Source: Anoxybacillus pushchinoensis
Lineage (GTDB): Bacteria > Bacillota > Bacilli > Bacillales > Anoxybacillaceae
DNA length: 64,000 bases
Direction: 5' to 3'
NCBI RefSeq assembly: GCF_900111795.1
Contig: NZ_FOJQ01000001.1
Span: forward strand, 61,636-125,635
Shown here: one piece after another, positions 45,620-56,134 of the stretch
Position numbering within the stretch: the stretch's first letter is position 1
Layout of the letters: every line of letters begins with the position of its first letter
The notes under the pieces: generated by a model
The model's database searches: none
What the model was told of the DNA's origin: nothing
What the model saw: the letters and a program-made list of their open reading frames with translations, nothing else
Made by a program: the position numbers and the translations under genes

Positions 45620-46263
45620 CCCTCACGAATTGTACGAATCGCCTGTGCGCGATCGGCTTGGTTATAAATAGCTGATCCCGCAACGAGAACGTTCGCACCT
45701 GCTTCCACGCAAAGCTTAGCCGTTTCGGCGTGAATGCCACCGTCTACTTCAATTTCAACAGAAAGCCCCCGTTCGCGGACGAGTGTTGAGAATGCGTGAA
45801 TTTTTGGAAGCACTGCTGGAATAAACGATTGTCCGCCAAAACCAGGGTTGACCGTCATAAATAAAACGAGGTCGAGGTCTTCAATCACATGTTCAATCAT
45901 CGAAATCGGCGTATGCGGATTTAACGCTACTCCTGCTTTCACACCATGTTCTTTAATAAGATGGATCGTGCGATGTAAATGCGGACACGCTTCAACATGT
46001 ACCGTCAAATAATCTGCTCCTGCTTTTGCAAACGTCGGAATATAGCGATCTGGCTGCTCAATCATTAAATGAACGTCAAGCGGCAATTTCGTCACAGGGC
46101 GGATCGCTTCAACGATAAGCGGCCCAATTGTCATGTTTGGGACGAAATGACCGTCCATCACATCGACATGAATGTAATCGGCTCCTCCGCGCTCGACGTC
46201 TACAATTTCCTCACCAAGCTTAGCAAAGTCGGCAGATAAAATAGATGGTGCAATTTTAATCAT
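45607..46263 (-). CDS. rpe: Ribulose-phosphate 3-epimerase
   Basis: Rpe interconverts ribulose-5-phosphate and xylulose-5-phosphate in the pentose phosphate pathway. The 218-residue TIM barrel shows IAPSILSADFAKLGEEI, DYIHVDVMDGHFVPNMTIGP with catalytic Asp and His, MTVNPGFGGQSFIP and EVDGGIHAETAKL. It starts 2 bases after rsgA, so the two are probably co-translated. Confidence 0.98.
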   Translation of the reverse strand: MIKIAPSILSADFAKLGEEIVDVERGGADYIHVDVMDGHFVPNMTIGPLIVEAIRPVTKLPLDVHLMIEQPDRYIPTFAKAGADYLTVHVEACPHLHRTIHLIKEHGVKAGVALNPHTPISMIEHVIEDLDLVLFMTVNPGFGGQSFIPAVLPKIHAFSTLVRERGLSVEIEVDGGIHAETAKLCVEAGANVLVAGSAIYNQADRAQAIRTIREGVSS

Positions 46264-46265
46264 AT

Positions 46266-47147
46266 TTAATACCTCGGCTTTCGTTCCTTAATTTCTTCAA
46301 TAAAGCTAACATAATGTTCGTAGCGGTAAGAAGGAATGTCTCCTGATGCGAGCGCTTCTTTTACCGCACATTTCGGCTCAGCTGTATGCGTGCAACCGCG
46401 AAACTTGCAATCGCCGCTTCTCGCAACAAACTCTGGAAAGCAAAGCGGCAATTGTTCGAGTTCTATCTCATCAAATTCTAGCGCGCTAAACCCTGGTGTA
46501 TCTGCAACGAAACCACCGCCGATTTCGATTAACTCGACATGCCTTGTCGTATGTTTTCCGCGTCCGAGGTGATGGGAAATATCGCCCGTTTTCAACTGCA
46601 ATTCCGGGCGCAATGCATTTAATAAAGACGACTTCCCAACACCTGACTGCCCAGCAAACACAGATACTTTCCCTTCAAAATATGGCAACAACGCTTCAAC
46701 AGTTTCGCGCGTTTGAACAGACACTTGTAATACATCGTATCCAATTTGGCGATAGTCACGAATATACTGCTCCAGACGCGGCTTCGTTTCATCATCCACT
46801 AAATCCATTTTGCTTACGACTATAATCGGACGAATGCCTTTAGACTCAATTAATACGAGAAAGCGATCCAACAACCCTGGGCTAAAATCTGGCTCAACGG
46901 CCGAGAACACTAAAATAGCTTGATCGATATTGGCAATCGGAGGGCGGACAAGCTCATTTTTCCGCTCAAACACATCTAATATGTAGCCCTCTCGCTCATT
47001 TTCTGCCTGAAAAACGACATAATCGCCGACAAGCGGGGTTACTTTCCGCTTGCGAAACACCCCGCGCCCTCGGCATTGATACACTTGGCCGTCACTTAAT
47101 ACGTAGTAAAAGCCGCTAAGTGCTTTAATAATTTTTCCTTCTGCCAT
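46266..47147 (-). CDS. rsgA: Small ribosomal subunit biogenesis GTPase RsgA (CpgA, YloQ)
   Basis: RsgA checks late 30S assembly. It has an N-terminal OB fold, then a circularly permuted GTPase domain: G4 SKMDL near 115, G1 FAGQSGVGKSSLLNALRP near 165 and G3 DTPGFSAL near 210. The C-terminal zinc finger shows CKFRGCTHTAEPKCAVKEAL. The start is ATG 47147 (MAEGKIIKALSGFYYVL), after AGGAGGGGAG. It is 293 residues. It follows prkC, as in B. subtilis. Confidence 0.97.
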   Translation of the reverse strand: MAEGKIIKALSGFYYVLSDGQVYQCRGRGVFRKRKVTPLVGDYVVFQAENEREGYILDVFERKNELVRPPIANIDQAILVFSAVEPDFSPGLLDRFLVLIESKGIRPIIVVSKMDLVDDETKPRLEQYIRDYRQIGYDVLQVSVQTRETVEALLPYFEGKVSVFAGQSGVGKSSLLNALRPELQLKTGDISHHLGRGKHTTRHVELIEIGGGFVADTPGFSALEFDEIELEQLPLCFPEFVARSGDCKFRGCTHTAEPKCAVKEALASGDIPSYRYEHYVSFIEEIKERKPRY

Positions 47148-47160
47148 AACTCCCCTCCTT

Positions 47161-49092
47161 TTACGGTGTTGTCGGATACGGTACAATGCCTTCGCGAACG
47201 ACCGTATCGTTAACGACGACGCGATAACGTCCTTGCGTTCCTTGTTGAATAACGAACTCGACGCGCTCTTTCATCGTTTTCGTTAGTCGATATCGTTTGT
47301 ACGGTTCAGAAAATTGGCGATTAGCATCTTCAATGTACAATTCGGCAATGACAGCCTCCCCGTCTTCGCTCGCTGTAGGCTCGTATGGAATCTCGATTTC
47401 TTGGACGACTTTTTTTGTCGTCACCGGTTCCTTTCCGAGCGAAATGACAACGGTAACGGTCGCTCCTTTCTCTAATCTCGCATTCGCTTGTGGCGTTTGG
47501 GAAATAACAAGCCCTTTTTCGACCGTGTCGGAATATTGCTGCTTGACGATGACGTACAGCTGTTGATCTGCCGCATAATCGCGCACGCTTTTTTCCGTGT
47601 ACCCTGTTAAATCTTTTAAAATAATTTTTTCTGGTCCAAGGCTAACTGTAAAGCGTACTTCTGTTTCTTCCGGTACAACTTTTTCATTTGGAAGCGGAAA
47701 TTGATCGATAATCGTTCCTGCCGGTTCGTCGCTATACACTTCTTTTTTACTAATAAATAAATACTTTTCAGCGCGCAGTTGCGGTTCAACGTCGCTTATT
47801 TGCTCACCGATATAATTTTTGAACTCGACCTTTTTCTTTCCTATGCTTTTGTACACTGTTATCGCTGTACCTACTTTGACTACTTTTCCAGCTGATGGGT
47901 TGGTGCGAATGACGCGCCCTGCTTCGATGTCATCATGCTCTTCTTCGATCGTTTCTTCGATTTTTAATCCTATCTCCGTCAATTCCGCGATCGCTTCGTC
48001 GTAATCTTTGTCTGTCACATCTGGAACGGTGACATCTTTCGGAAAAAACACGTTCGGAATCCATGTGACCGCGCTCACTCCGATACCGATGAGCAAAAGA
48101 AGAAAAACAGTTAAGGCGATCATCCATTTTTTTTGTCGCTTTTCTTTTTGAATGGACACGTTTTCCTTTTTTTCTGATGCGGGAGATAGCGGCGGTTTCA
48201 CGACCGGAATGACTTTCGTCTCTTCATCGTCATCTTCCGTCGGCAAAGAAAATTTTTCTTCGTTCATCCGCTCCGGCAAGAGAGCAGTGCGAATATGTTG
48301 CTGCATGTCTAGTGCACTGTTGTAGCGATGCAACGGATTTTTTGCTGTCGCTTTCAACACAATGTTTTCTACGCTTTGCGGAACGTTCGGGTTCCACCGC
48401 CGAACAGACGGCGTCTCAGTTTGTAAATGTTTTAATACGATCGCCACAGCGGATTCACCAGAAAACGGCAAATGACCTGTCAACAGCTCAAACATGACAA
48501 TGCCGAGTGAGTAAATATCCGACTTTTCTGTCGCCATGCCGCCTTTTGCTTGTTCAGGCGATAAATAATGGACAGAACCGAGCACAGAATTCGTCTGCGT
48601 AATCGTCGTCGAGCTTAACGCAACAGCGATGCCAAAATCCGTTACTTTAATTGTTCCGTCTTCTGCCACTAAAATGTTTTGTGGCTTAATGTCGCGATGA
48701 ATAACCCCGTTTTGATGAGCGTGAGCAATCGCTCCTGTTAATTCATCCATAATGCGCAACGCTTCGTGAACAGAAAGGGGAGCGTGTTGTTGAATGTATT
48801 GTTTCAACGTGCAACCACGCACATATTCCATTACCATGTAATAAATGCCGTCATCTTCCCCAACGTCATAAATGGTCACAATGTTTTCATGGTTTAAGCT
48901 TGTCGCCGCTTGCGCTTCACGACGAAAACGTTTAATAAATAAATGATCGTTAACAAAATCTAAGCGCAACACTTTCACTGCAACGTCGCGGTCTAAAATC
49001 ATGTCTCTCGCTAAGTAAACGTTCGCCATCCCGCCGCCGCCAATCAATTGCAACACTTTATACCGATCGTTCAATCGTTTACCGATGAGCAC
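47161..49092 (-). CDS. prkC: Serine/threonine kinase PrkC with PASTA repeats
   Basis: PrkC senses muropeptides and phosphorylates targets in cell-wall, translation and germination control. The kinase domain (1-270) shows IGGGGMANVYLARDMI, HRDIKPQNILVAEDG and TDFGIAVALSS. One transmembrane helix lies at about 336-358 (WMIALTVFLLLLIGIGVSAV). Three extracellular PASTA repeats (about 360-565), each with a VPDVTDKDYDEA-like start, precede a C-terminal beta domain. Its start lies 6 bases after prpC, its cognate phosphatase. Confidence 0.97.
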   Translation of the reverse strand: MLIGKRLNDRYKVLQLIGGGGMANVYLARDMILDRDVAVKVLRLDFVNDHLFIKRFRREAQAATSLNHENIVTIYDVGEDDGIYYMVMEYVRGCTLKQYIQQHAPLSVHEALRIMDELTGAIAHAHQNGVIHRDIKPQNILVAEDGTIKVTDFGIAVALSSTTITQTNSVLGSVHYLSPEQAKGGMATEKSDIYSLGIVMFELLTGHLPFSGESAVAIVLKHLQTETPSVRRWNPNVPQSVENIVLKATAKNPLHRYNSALDMQQHIRTALLPERMNEEKFSLPTEDDDEETKVIPVVKPPLSPASEKKENVSIQKEKRQKKWMIALTVFLLLLIGIGVSAVTWIPNVFFPKDVTVPDVTDKDYDEAIAELTEIGLKIEETIEEEHDDIEAGRVIRTNPSAGKVVKVGTAITVYKSIGKKKVEFKNYIGEQISDVEPQLRAEKYLFISKKEVYSDEPAGTIIDQFPLPNEKVVPEETEVRFTVSLGPEKIILKDLTGYTEKSVRDYAADQQLYVIVKQQYSDTVEKGLVISQTPQANARLEKGATVTVVISLGKEPVTTKKVVQEIEIPYEPTASEDGEAVIAELYIEDANRQFSEPYKRYRLTKTMKERVEFVIQQGTQGRYRVVVNDTVVREGIVPYPTTP

Positions 49093-49098
49093 GGGCGA

Positions 49099-49848
49099 TC
49101 ACCTACTTTCACTCACATCTAAAAATTGCACGATCGCTAACGTAATGTTATCTTCACCACCATGCTCGTTTGCCACATCGATGAGCGCTTGCGCTTTTTC
49201 TTCGAGCGAGCGATCGGACGTAAGTAAGTCGACCATCGTCTGTTCAGTCACTTTGTTTGACAGCCCGTCAGAACAAAGCAACAACATATCTCCTTCTTCA
49301 ACAGAAACCGTTTTTACGTCCAATTGAATCGTTTGCTCTGTTCCGAGTGCGCGCAATAAGACGTGTTTTCGCGGATGATATTCCGCGTCTTCTTTCGATA
49401 GTTGCCCGCTTTTGACGAGCTCATTGACAAGAGAATGATCTTCCGTCATTTGTTGAAACCCGTTCGCATTCAATACGTAGCACCGGCTATCTCCAATATG
49501 CCCGATCGTTGCAAATTGTTTCGTGCAAATAGCTGCCACAATCGTTGTGCCCATGCCTTGGCAATGATCGTTCGTTTGAGAATGGTGAAAGAGCGATTCG
49601 TTTACTTTCATGACGTGTTCTTTTAACCACGCTTCCGCTTGTTGAGGGGATGCGATCGCTTCTGTTTCTTCCCAAAACTGTTTTAATTGCGTCATCGTCA
49701 TTTCACTCGCTACATCGCCAGCACGGTGACCGCCCATCCCATCGGCGACAACAGCTAAATACTCACCCGCTCGATTAATAAACACACCGCCGTTATCTTC
49801 GTTATGCGACCTAATTTTACCGACATCCGTCTGAAAAACCGCCTTCAT
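49099..49848 (-). CDS. prpC: PP2C-type protein phosphatase PrpC
   Basis: PrpC dephosphorylates PrkC and its targets. The 249-residue PPM/PP2C phosphatase shows DVGKIRSHNEDNGGVF, VVADGMGGHRAGDVASEMT, ATIGHIGDSRCYVLNANGFQ and MLLLCSDGLSNKVTEQ with the metal-binding aspartates. It lies directly before prkC. The 55-base gap after rlmN contains a weak dyad (CGACACTCG/CGAGTATCG) with no T-run. Confidence 0.97.
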   Translation of the reverse strand: MKAVFQTDVGKIRSHNEDNGGVFINRAGEYLAVVADGMGGHRAGDVASEMTMTQLKQFWEETEAIASPQQAEAWLKEHVMKVNESLFHHSQTNDHCQGMGTTIVAAICTKQFATIGHIGDSRCYVLNANGFQQMTEDHSLVNELVKSGQLSKEDAEYHPRKHVLLRALGTEQTIQLDVKTVSVEEGDMLLLCSDGLSNKVTEQTMVDLLTSDRSLEEKAQALIDVANEHGGEDNITLAIVQFLDVSESR

Positions 49849-49903
49849 ACATGCACGACACTCGCACGAGTATCGCTTCCTCCCTTCTGTATGTGTATCC
49901 CGT

Positions 49904-50953
49904 TTACGCTTTCGTTTCTTCTTTCCGCTCCTTCGCTCTTAGCTGTCCGCATGCCGCATCGATGTCATGCCCTTGTTCACGACGAATCGTGACGTTAATG
50001 CCATGCTTTTTCAACGTCTTTTCAAACGCAAAAATTTGTTCGCGCGGCGTTCGAACGTAATTGCGTTCAGGGACGTAGTTCACCGGAATTAAATTCACAT
50101 GGCATTTCAATCCTTTAATTAGCTTCGCTAGCTCTTCTGCATGTTCAATTTGGTCGTTTACCCCACCAAATAAACCGTATTCAAATGTGACGCGACGCCC
50201 TGTTTTTTCGATGTAATAACGTACCGCTTCCATTAATTCTGGCAATTTGTAAGCGCGGTTAATCGGCATAAGCTTCGTGCGCAATTCTGTATTTGGCGCA
50301 TGCAATGAAATCGCAAAGTTAATTTGCATATTTTCATCGGCAAATTGATAAATTTTCGGAATAATGCCGCTCGTCGATACAGTAATGTGACGCGCGCCGA
50401 TATGCAGCCCTTTCGGATGGTTGACAATTTTTAAAAACTTCATCAGTTCATCATAGTTATCGAACGGCTCGCCAATACCCATCACGACGATGCTGCTTAC
50501 TCGTTCATTCGTTTCATCAAGCGCTTTTTGTACTTTGACGACTTGCGCAACAATTTCACCTGCTTGTAAATTTCGTTTTAATCCGCCTAATGTCGAAGCA
50601 CAAAACGTACAACCGATTCGGCAACCAACTTGGGTCGTGACACAAATGGAATTCCCGTAGTCATGGCGCATAAGCACCGTTTCAATCGAATAGCCGTCGT
50701 GAAGTTCAAATAAAAACTTCATCGTGCCATCTTTTGACGTTTGCTGCACGAGCGTGTTTAGCGTCGTGATGACAAAATGCTCATTTAGCCGTTCGCGTAA
50801 CGTTTTTGGAATGTTCGTCATCTCGTCAAATGACGCAACTCGTTTTTGGTATAGCCATTCAAATATTTGCGTGGCGCGAAACGGCTTTTCTCCTTGCTGT
50901 TCCACCCAACTTTGCAAGTCTTCTAAACGCATCGAGTAAATGGATGGTTTCAT
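49904..50953 (-). CDS. rlmN: Dual-specificity 23S rRNA/tRNA adenine-C2 methyltransferase RlmN
   Basis: RlmN is a radical-SAM enzyme that methylates A2503 of 23S rRNA and A37 of some tRNAs. The cluster motif is [10 protein letters not shown] near residue 116. The [20 protein letters not shown] segment and a late Cys ([10 protein letters not shown]) supply the SAM site and the methyl-carrying cysteine. The 349 residues match normal length. It starts one base after the rsmB stop region. Confidence 0.97.
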   Translation of the reverse strand: MKPSIYSMRLEDLQSWVEQQGEKPFRATQIFEWLYQKRVASFDEMTNIPKTLRERLNEHFVITTLNTLVQQTSKDGTMKFLFELHDGYSIETVLMRHDYGNSICVTTQVGCRIGCTFCASTLGGLKRNLQAGEIVAQVVKVQKALDETNERVSSIVVMGIGEPFDNYDELMKFLKIVNHPKGLHIGARHITVSTSGIIPKIYQFADENMQINFAISLHAPNTELRTKLMPINRAYKLPELMEAVRYYIEKTGRRVTFEYGLFGGVNDQIEHAEELAKLIKGLKCHVNLIPVNYVPERNYVRTPREQIFAFEKTLKKHGINVTIRREQGHDIDAACGQLRAKERKEETKA

Positions 50954-50954
50954 A

Positions 50955-52295
50955 TCATTTCACCTTTCTTTTCAATGTTGCGATAAAAAATCCGTCGCTA
51001 CATACGTAATGTGGAAGCAATTGCAACATGCCGTCATGCACATATGGCGCAACCGATGACGGGAGACGGGAAGCGAGCGTTTCGTCGCGCTCATATTGAG
51101 GATGCTCATGTAAAAACTTAGCGATCACCTGTTCATTTTCTTCCCGGTCGACTGTGCATGTGCTATATACAAGCGTTCCGCCACGTTTTAATAGCGGAGC
51201 AACCGCCCGTAAAATGTCTAATTGAATGTCGGCTAGTTGCGCGACATCTGTTTCGTTTTTTGCATATTTAATTTCCGGCTTTCGACGAATGACGCCAAGC
51301 CCTGAGCACGGGGCATCAACTAATATGCGATCAAACGTTTCGTCATGAAATTGCGTATAGGCTTGTCGACTATCGAGTTGTTTCGCTTCAATATTCGACA
51401 AATGCAGCCGTTTTGCCTGCTGTTCAATGAGATTTACTTTATGGTCGTGAATGTCTAACGCAACGACGCGCCCGCGACCATTCATTCGTTCAGCAATATG
51501 CGTCGTTTTTCCACCCGGCGCGGCGCAACAATCTAAAACGACGTCCGTCTCATTTGGAGAAAGAGCATAAGCGACGAGCATCGAACTTTCGTCTTGAATC
51601 GTAATGAGCCCTTCGTGAAACACGTTCGTTTTCGCAGCGTTTCCGTTTGTCATTTTTATCCCTTCCGGCACGACAGAAGAAGGGACAGCGTCAATGTCTT
51701 CTTGTTTTAAGCGGGCGATCACTTCTTCAACTGTCGCGCGCGTCGTGTTGACGCGCGCGGTTTGTTCAGGCGGTAAGTTGTTCGTTTCACACATTCGTTT
51801 CGTCTCATCCCAACCAAACTGTTCGACCCATCGGCGCACGAGCCAAAGTGGATGGCTCGTGGCAACGGCGAGGCGTTCGAGATCATCTTTTACTTCATCG
51901 AATGAACGCACCCCTTGGCGCTGAATGGAGCGCAATACGCCGTTCACGAGCGAGGCGATGCCGCGATGTCCTCTCCGTTTAGCTATTTCTACCGCTTCAA
52001 ACAACACGGCGCGATCAGGAATACGATCTAAATATATCATTTGATAAAGCGACATCCGCAGCAACATGCGCACCCAATGTTCAATTTTCCCTTTAATAAA
52101 CGGTTGTAAATAGTAATCAAGCGTATCGCGACGTTGTATTGTTCCGTACACTAATTCTGTTAAAAGCGCGACGTCTTGGGGAGATAATTTGTTCGTTTCA
52201 ATCGTATAATGTAATGATAAATGGCTATATGCCCGTTTTTTTTCAATATCTACTAGCACATCTAATGCTAAGTTTCGCACGTTTTTTTTACTCAT
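50955..52295 (-). CDS. rsmB: 16S rRNA (cytosine967-C5)-methyltransferase RsmB
   Basis: RsmB methylates C967 of 16S rRNA. The N-terminal NusB-like domain ([20 protein letters not shown]) is followed by the SAM-dependent catalytic domain with [37 protein letters not shown] and [16 protein letters not shown], holding both catalytic cysteines. It is 446 residues. Its start overlaps the fmt end by 8 bases. Confidence 0.97.
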   Translation of the reverse strand: MSKKNVRNLALDVLVDIEKKRAYSHLSLHYTIETNKLSPQDVALLTELVYGTIQRRDTLDYYLQPFIKGKIEHWVRMLLRMSLYQMIYLDRIPDRAVLFEAVEIAKRRGHRGIASLVNGVLRSIQRQGVRSFDEVKDDLERLAVATSHPLWLVRRWVEQFGWDETKRMCETNNLPPEQTARVNTTRATVEEVIARLKQEDIDAVPSSVVPEGIKMTNGNAAKTNVFHEGLITIQDESSMLVAYALSPNETDVVLDCCAAPGGKTTHIAERMNGRGRVVALDIHDHKVNLIEQQAKRLHLSNIEAKQLDSRQAYTQFHDETFDRILVDAPCSGLGVIRRKPEIKYAKNETDVAQLADIQLDILRAVAPLLKRGGTLVYSTCTVDREENEQVIAKFLHEHPQYERDETLASRLPSSVAPYVHDGMLQLLPHYVCSDGFFIATLKRKVK

Positions 52296-53232
52296 TCGCC
52301 CCTCCTAATACTTTCCCAATTTCAATCGTCGTGCCGCGCAAAAAGTCGGTCGCACTCATTTTTCGCTTTCCGGCTGGTTGCAGCTCGGTTATTTTTATCG
52401 CTGTTCCGTTTCCTGTCGCAATGATGATGCCATCTTTCTCAACGGCGATCATCGTGCCCGGTTTTGCTGGAGAAGGAGCTGGCACTTTTTCTCCCCACCA
52501 AATTTTCCAACGTTCACCACCATATGTCGTATAGGCGACAGGCCACGGATTCATGCCGCGAATATGGTTGTAAATGTCTTCCCCATCTTTTTCCCAATCA
52601 ATTCGTTCTTGTTCTGGTTTAATGTTGTACGCAAACGTCGCTTTGGCGTCGTCTTGCTTGATCGGTGTAATGTCACCGCGAAGCAGTTTCGGAATCGTCT
52701 CAGAAAGCAGTTTCGCCCCAGCTTCGCTCAGCTTATCGTGCAACGTCCCGACCGTATCGCGTTCGTCGATCGGCACTTCCACTTGCGTCAATATGTCGCC
52801 TGCATCTAGTTTTTCAACCATGTACATAATCGTAATGCCCGTTTTTTCTTTCCCTTGCAAAATCGCATAATGAATTGGTGCCCCTCCGCGCAACTCCGGC
52901 AAAAGCGACGCATGAACGTTAATGCAGCCGTACTTTGGCGCGTCAAGGAGCGGCTTCGGTAAAATTTGTCCAAATGCCGCCGTTACGATAAGATCCGGTT
53001 GCAAAGCGAGCACTTGCTCGTATTGCTCTCGTTCGCGAATTTTTGTCGGCTGCAACACAGGAATGCCGTATGACTGTGCTGTCACTTTCACAGGAGGTGG
53101 CGTCAACTGTTGTTTTCTCCCTTTCGGCTTGTCAGGCTGCGTCACGACACCAACGACGTTGTATCCATCTTTCACGAGCTGTTCTAAAATCGGCACGGCA
53201 AAATCAGGCGTGCCCATAAATACGATGTTCAT
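52288..53232 (-). CDS. fmt: Methionyl-tRNA formyltransferase
   Basis: Fmt formylates initiator Met-tRNA. The 314 residues start [20 protein letters not shown] and contain [20 protein letters not shown], the HxSLLP folate-site motif, and [20 protein letters not shown]. The C-terminal tRNA-binding OB domain includes [20 protein letters not shown]. It overlaps def by 4 bases, so formylation and deformylation genes are coupled. Confidence 0.98.
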   Translation of the reverse strand: MNIVFMGTPDFAVPILEQLVKDGYNVVGVVTQPDKPKGRKQQLTPPPVKVTAQSYGIPVLQPTKIREREQYEQVLALQPDLIVTAAFGQILPKPLLDAPKYGCINVHASLLPELRGGAPIHYAILQGKEKTGITIMYMVEKLDAGDILTQVEVPIDERDTVGTLHDKLSEAGAKLLSETIPKLLRGDITPIKQDDAKATFAYNIKPEQERIDWEKDGEDIYNHIRGMNPWPVAYTTYGGERWKIWWGEKVPAPSPAKPGTMIAVEKDGIIIATGNGTAIKITELQPAGKRKMSATDFLRGTTIEIGKVLGGANE

Positions 53233-53702
53233 CCGTCCATCTCTCCTTCTTCATAATAGCGAATAACTTTTGACGTAAATAAGATGCCGTGCAAATGGTC
53301 AATTTCATGTTGTAATGCACGCGCTAAAAAACCGGTTGCTTCAATTTCAAACGGGCGCCCCCGACGGTTTTGCGCACGTACTTTTACGTATTGAAAACGC
53401 TTCACTTCCCCAAATAGTCCTGGAAAACTTAAACATCCTTCTGGCCCGATTTGTTCGCCGCTCTGTGCAACGATGATAGGATTGATTAATTCGATGCGCC
53501 CATGACGGTCACCGATGTCAACGATCGCAATTTGTTGATCGATGCCGATTTGCGGAGCAGCTAAGCCGACCCCATCCGCCGCCATCATCGTATCGTACAT
53601 GTCGTTTAATAGCTTAGTTAGCTTTCGGTCAAATACGGTGACCGGCTGACAAACGGTTTCTAAAATAGGTGCAGGATAGGTCACAATCGGTAAAATGGCC
53701 AA
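53229..53702 (-). CDS. def: Peptide deformylase
   Basis: Def removes the N-formyl group from nascent proteins. The 157-residue protein has all three motifs: [18 protein letters not shown] and QHEIDHLHG, giving Cys and two His as metal ligands and Glu as the base. The length and short C-terminus fit the type 1 class of B. subtilis def. It lies 17 bases from priA and overlaps fmt. Confidence 0.98.
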   Translation of the reverse strand: MAILPIVTYPAPILETVCQPVTVFDRKLTKLLNDMYDTMMAADGVGLAAPQIGIDQQIAIVDIGDRHGRIELINPIIVAQSGEQIGPEGCLSFPGLFGEVKRFQYVKVRAQNRRGRPFEIEATGFLARALQHEIDHLHGILFTSKVIRYYEEGEMDG

Positions 53703-53719
53703 AACAGTTCCTCCCTTAT

Positions 53720-56134
53720 TTACATCATCATATATGGGTTTAAATCGACTGTAATCGTTACATCGCCGCGCGCCATTTCGCGCTGATAATGTTCAATAAT
53801 CGTGCGGAGCGCTGTTGTTAAGTTCGCTTCCCGCTTGTATTTTATCATGCATTGGTAACGATATCTATCATTCATCCGCGCAATCGGAGAAGCGACTGGG
53901 CCGAGCACAACCGACTCAGCGGACAAATGCTTCTTCAAATGGGCGGCGATTTTCTCCGCTATGCTTACACCTTTAAGCGGATCGAGGTGCGCTACTGTAA
54001 TGAGCGCTAAATAGTAAAACGGTGGATACCCGTGTTTTTTTCGATTGATCATTTCACGCTCATAAAACGCTTCAAAATGGTGATCGGCAGCGAGCTGAAT
54101 GCTGTAATGTTCCGGCGTGTACGTTTGAATAACGACTTCGCCAGGAAGATGATGCCTTCCTGCTCTGCCACTTACTTGCGTCAATAGTTGAAACGTTTTT
54201 TCCGCCGCGCGAAAATCAGGCACGTGGAGCATCGTGTCAGCAGCTAACACACCGACTAATGTAACGTTCGGAAAATCAAGCCCTTTGGCGATCATTTGTG
54301 TTCCGAGTAAAATGTCTGCTTTTCCTTCCCCAAATTCATTCAACAATCGTTCATGCGCTCCCTTTCGGCTCGTCGTATCAACGTCCATGCGAATGACGCG
54401 CGCTTCGGGGAGAAGCTTTGTTAATTCCTCTTCGACTTTTTGTGTCCCAGTCCCAAAAAAGCGAATATGCTCGCTTTGGCAAGCAGGGCAATGCGAAGAC
54501 ATGCGTTGTTCATAACCGCAATAATGGCATTTTAGTTGCTGTTGGACGCGATGATACGTGAGTGAGATGTCGCAATGCGGACATTGAATGACATGACCGC
54601 AATCACGGCACATCACGAAAGATGAATAGCCACGACGATTTAAAAATAAGACGGATTGTTCTCCTTTTCGTAACCGCTCCGTTAATTTTTCAAATAAAAG
54701 ACGGGAAAACATCGAACGATTCCCTGCTCGCAATTCTTCTCGCATATCGACAATATCAACAGGGGGGAGCGCATGATCGTTCATGCGCTTCGTTAACGTC
54801 ACTTGCTTGTATACCCCTTTTTTCGCACGCGCAAACGATTCAAGCGATGGCGTGGCGCTGCCGAGCACGACAGGACATCGATGATAGCGGCCGCGAAAAA
54901 TAGCAACATCGCGCGCATGATAGCGCGGTGACTCTTCCTGTTTGTAACTCGTTTCATGTTCCTCATCAATAATGATGATGCCAATGTTTTCAAACGGTGC
55001 GAAAATGGCTGATCGTGCCCCTACGACAAGTTGCACTTCTTTTCTCTGAATTTTTCGCCACTCATCGTACTTTTCACCGAGCGATAAGCCGCTATGCAAA
55101 ACGGCTACTTTTGAGCCGAATCGTTCTTTAAACCTTTTCACCATTTGCGGAGTAAGCGAAATTTCAGGCACGAGCACAATGGCTTCTTTTCCTTTTTTTA
55201 GGACGAGGTCAATCGCCTGCATGTACACTTCCGTTTTTCCGCTTCCTGTAACACCGTACATTAAAAAAACGTCGTGAACGTCTTGCGCGATGGCTTGTCC
55301 GATATCGTGTAGCGCTTGTTGCTGTTCATCCGTTAAAGCGAGCGGCGTTGTTTTCGCAAATGATTGGTTCGCATACGGATCGCGATATACTTCTTTCTCT
55401 TTTACGACAACGAGCTGTTTGTTGACGAGGGATTGAATGGTTGATCGAGTGCTATTTGTCTCATGCAACAACTGTTTTAACGGTAAAGCGCGTGCGGTAA
55501 GCAAACGTTCAAGTACTTGCTTTTGTTTGATCGAGTGCTTTGGAAGCGACGTAAATATACGTGTCACATGTTCGTCACTTCCACACAATTCAACCCACTT
55601 CTCTTTCTTTATTTTTCCTTTCTCTTCAACACGGTAAACGACTTCAATATGGCCGTTTGCAATTTCTTTTTGCAACAGGCGCACGTATGGTGTTTTTTCG
55701 ACGTCGCTCCACGGAATCGTCAGACGGTCGCCAAATATCGCGCGCACATCTTCATGGACGAGCGATATATGTCGCTCAATTAAACGAATGTCTTTCTCAT
55801 ATTTTGCTTTCATCGCCGCAGGTAACATCGCTTGAAATGCCGACACCATGAAACAAAGCGTCGTTTCGGCAAGCCATTTCCCTAATTGAAGCAATTCCTC
55901 ATGAAAGACGGGAACGACGTCAAAGAGAGAATGGATAGGCTTTAACTGTTCGAGCGGCATATCGGTCGTTTCTTTTACTTCAATGACAAACCCTTGTAAT
56001 AAGCGAGTGCCAAACGGCACGGTGACACGCATCCCGGCTTGTACAACGCCAACGAGTTCAGCTGGGATGATGTAGTCAAACGGACGATCGGTTTGACTTG
56101 CAGGGATGTCAACAATGACAGAAGCAATCGTCAT
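53720..56134 (-). CDS. priA: Primosomal protein N' (PriA helicase)
   Basis: PriA restarts stalled forks by loading the primosome. The N-terminal 3'-DNA-binding domain (VDIPASQTDRPFDYIIPAEL) is followed by helicase motif I LMYGVTGSGKTEVYMQAIDL near 295 and motif II IIIIDEEHETSYKQE. A two-zinc insertion has eight cysteines (CRDCGHVIQCPHC, CHYCGYEQRMSSHCPAC). Motifs V and VI are LLGTQMIAKGLDFPNVTLVG and VSGRAGRHH. It is 804 residues. Its start overlaps the coaBC end by 4 bases. Confidence 0.98.
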   Translation of the reverse strand: MTIASVIVDIPASQTDRPFDYIIPAELVGVVQAGMRVTVPFGTRLLQGFVIEVKETTDMPLEQLKPIHSLFDVVPVFHEELLQLGKWLAETTLCFMVSAFQAMLPAAMKAKYEKDIRLIERHISLVHEDVRAIFGDRLTIPWSDVEKTPYVRLLQKEIANGHIEVVYRVEEKGKIKKEKWVELCGSDEHVTRIFTSLPKHSIKQKQVLERLLTARALPLKQLLHETNSTRSTIQSLVNKQLVVVKEKEVYRDPYANQSFAKTTPLALTDEQQQALHDIGQAIAQDVHDVFLMYGVTGSGKTEVYMQAIDLVLKKGKEAIVLVPEISLTPQMVKRFKERFGSKVAVLHSGLSLGEKYDEWRKIQRKEVQLVVGARSAIFAPFENIGIIIIDEEHETSYKQEESPRYHARDVAIFRGRYHRCPVVLGSATPSLESFARAKKGVYKQVTLTKRMNDHALPPVDIVDMREELRAGNRSMFSRLLFEKLTERLRKGEQSVLFLNRRGYSSFVMCRDCGHVIQCPHCDISLTYHRVQQQLKCHYCGYEQRMSSHCPACQSEHIRFFGTGTQKVEEELTKLLPEARVIRMDVDTTSRKGAHERLLNEFGEGKADILLGTQMIAKGLDFPNVTLVGVLAADTMLHVPDFRAAEKTFQLLTQVSGRAGRHHLPGEVVIQTYTPEHYSIQLAADHHFEAFYEREMINRKKHGYPPFYYLALITVAHLDPLKGVSIAEKIAAHLKKHLSAESVVLGPVASPIARMNDRYRYQCMIKYKREANLTTALRTIIEHYQREMARGDVTITVDLNPYMMM

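Noticed and set aside
49862..49881. Inverted repeat CGACACTCG/CGAGTATCG between prpC and rlmN
   Set aside because: The loop would have only two bases and no T-run follows, so it is not a convincing terminator or operator.
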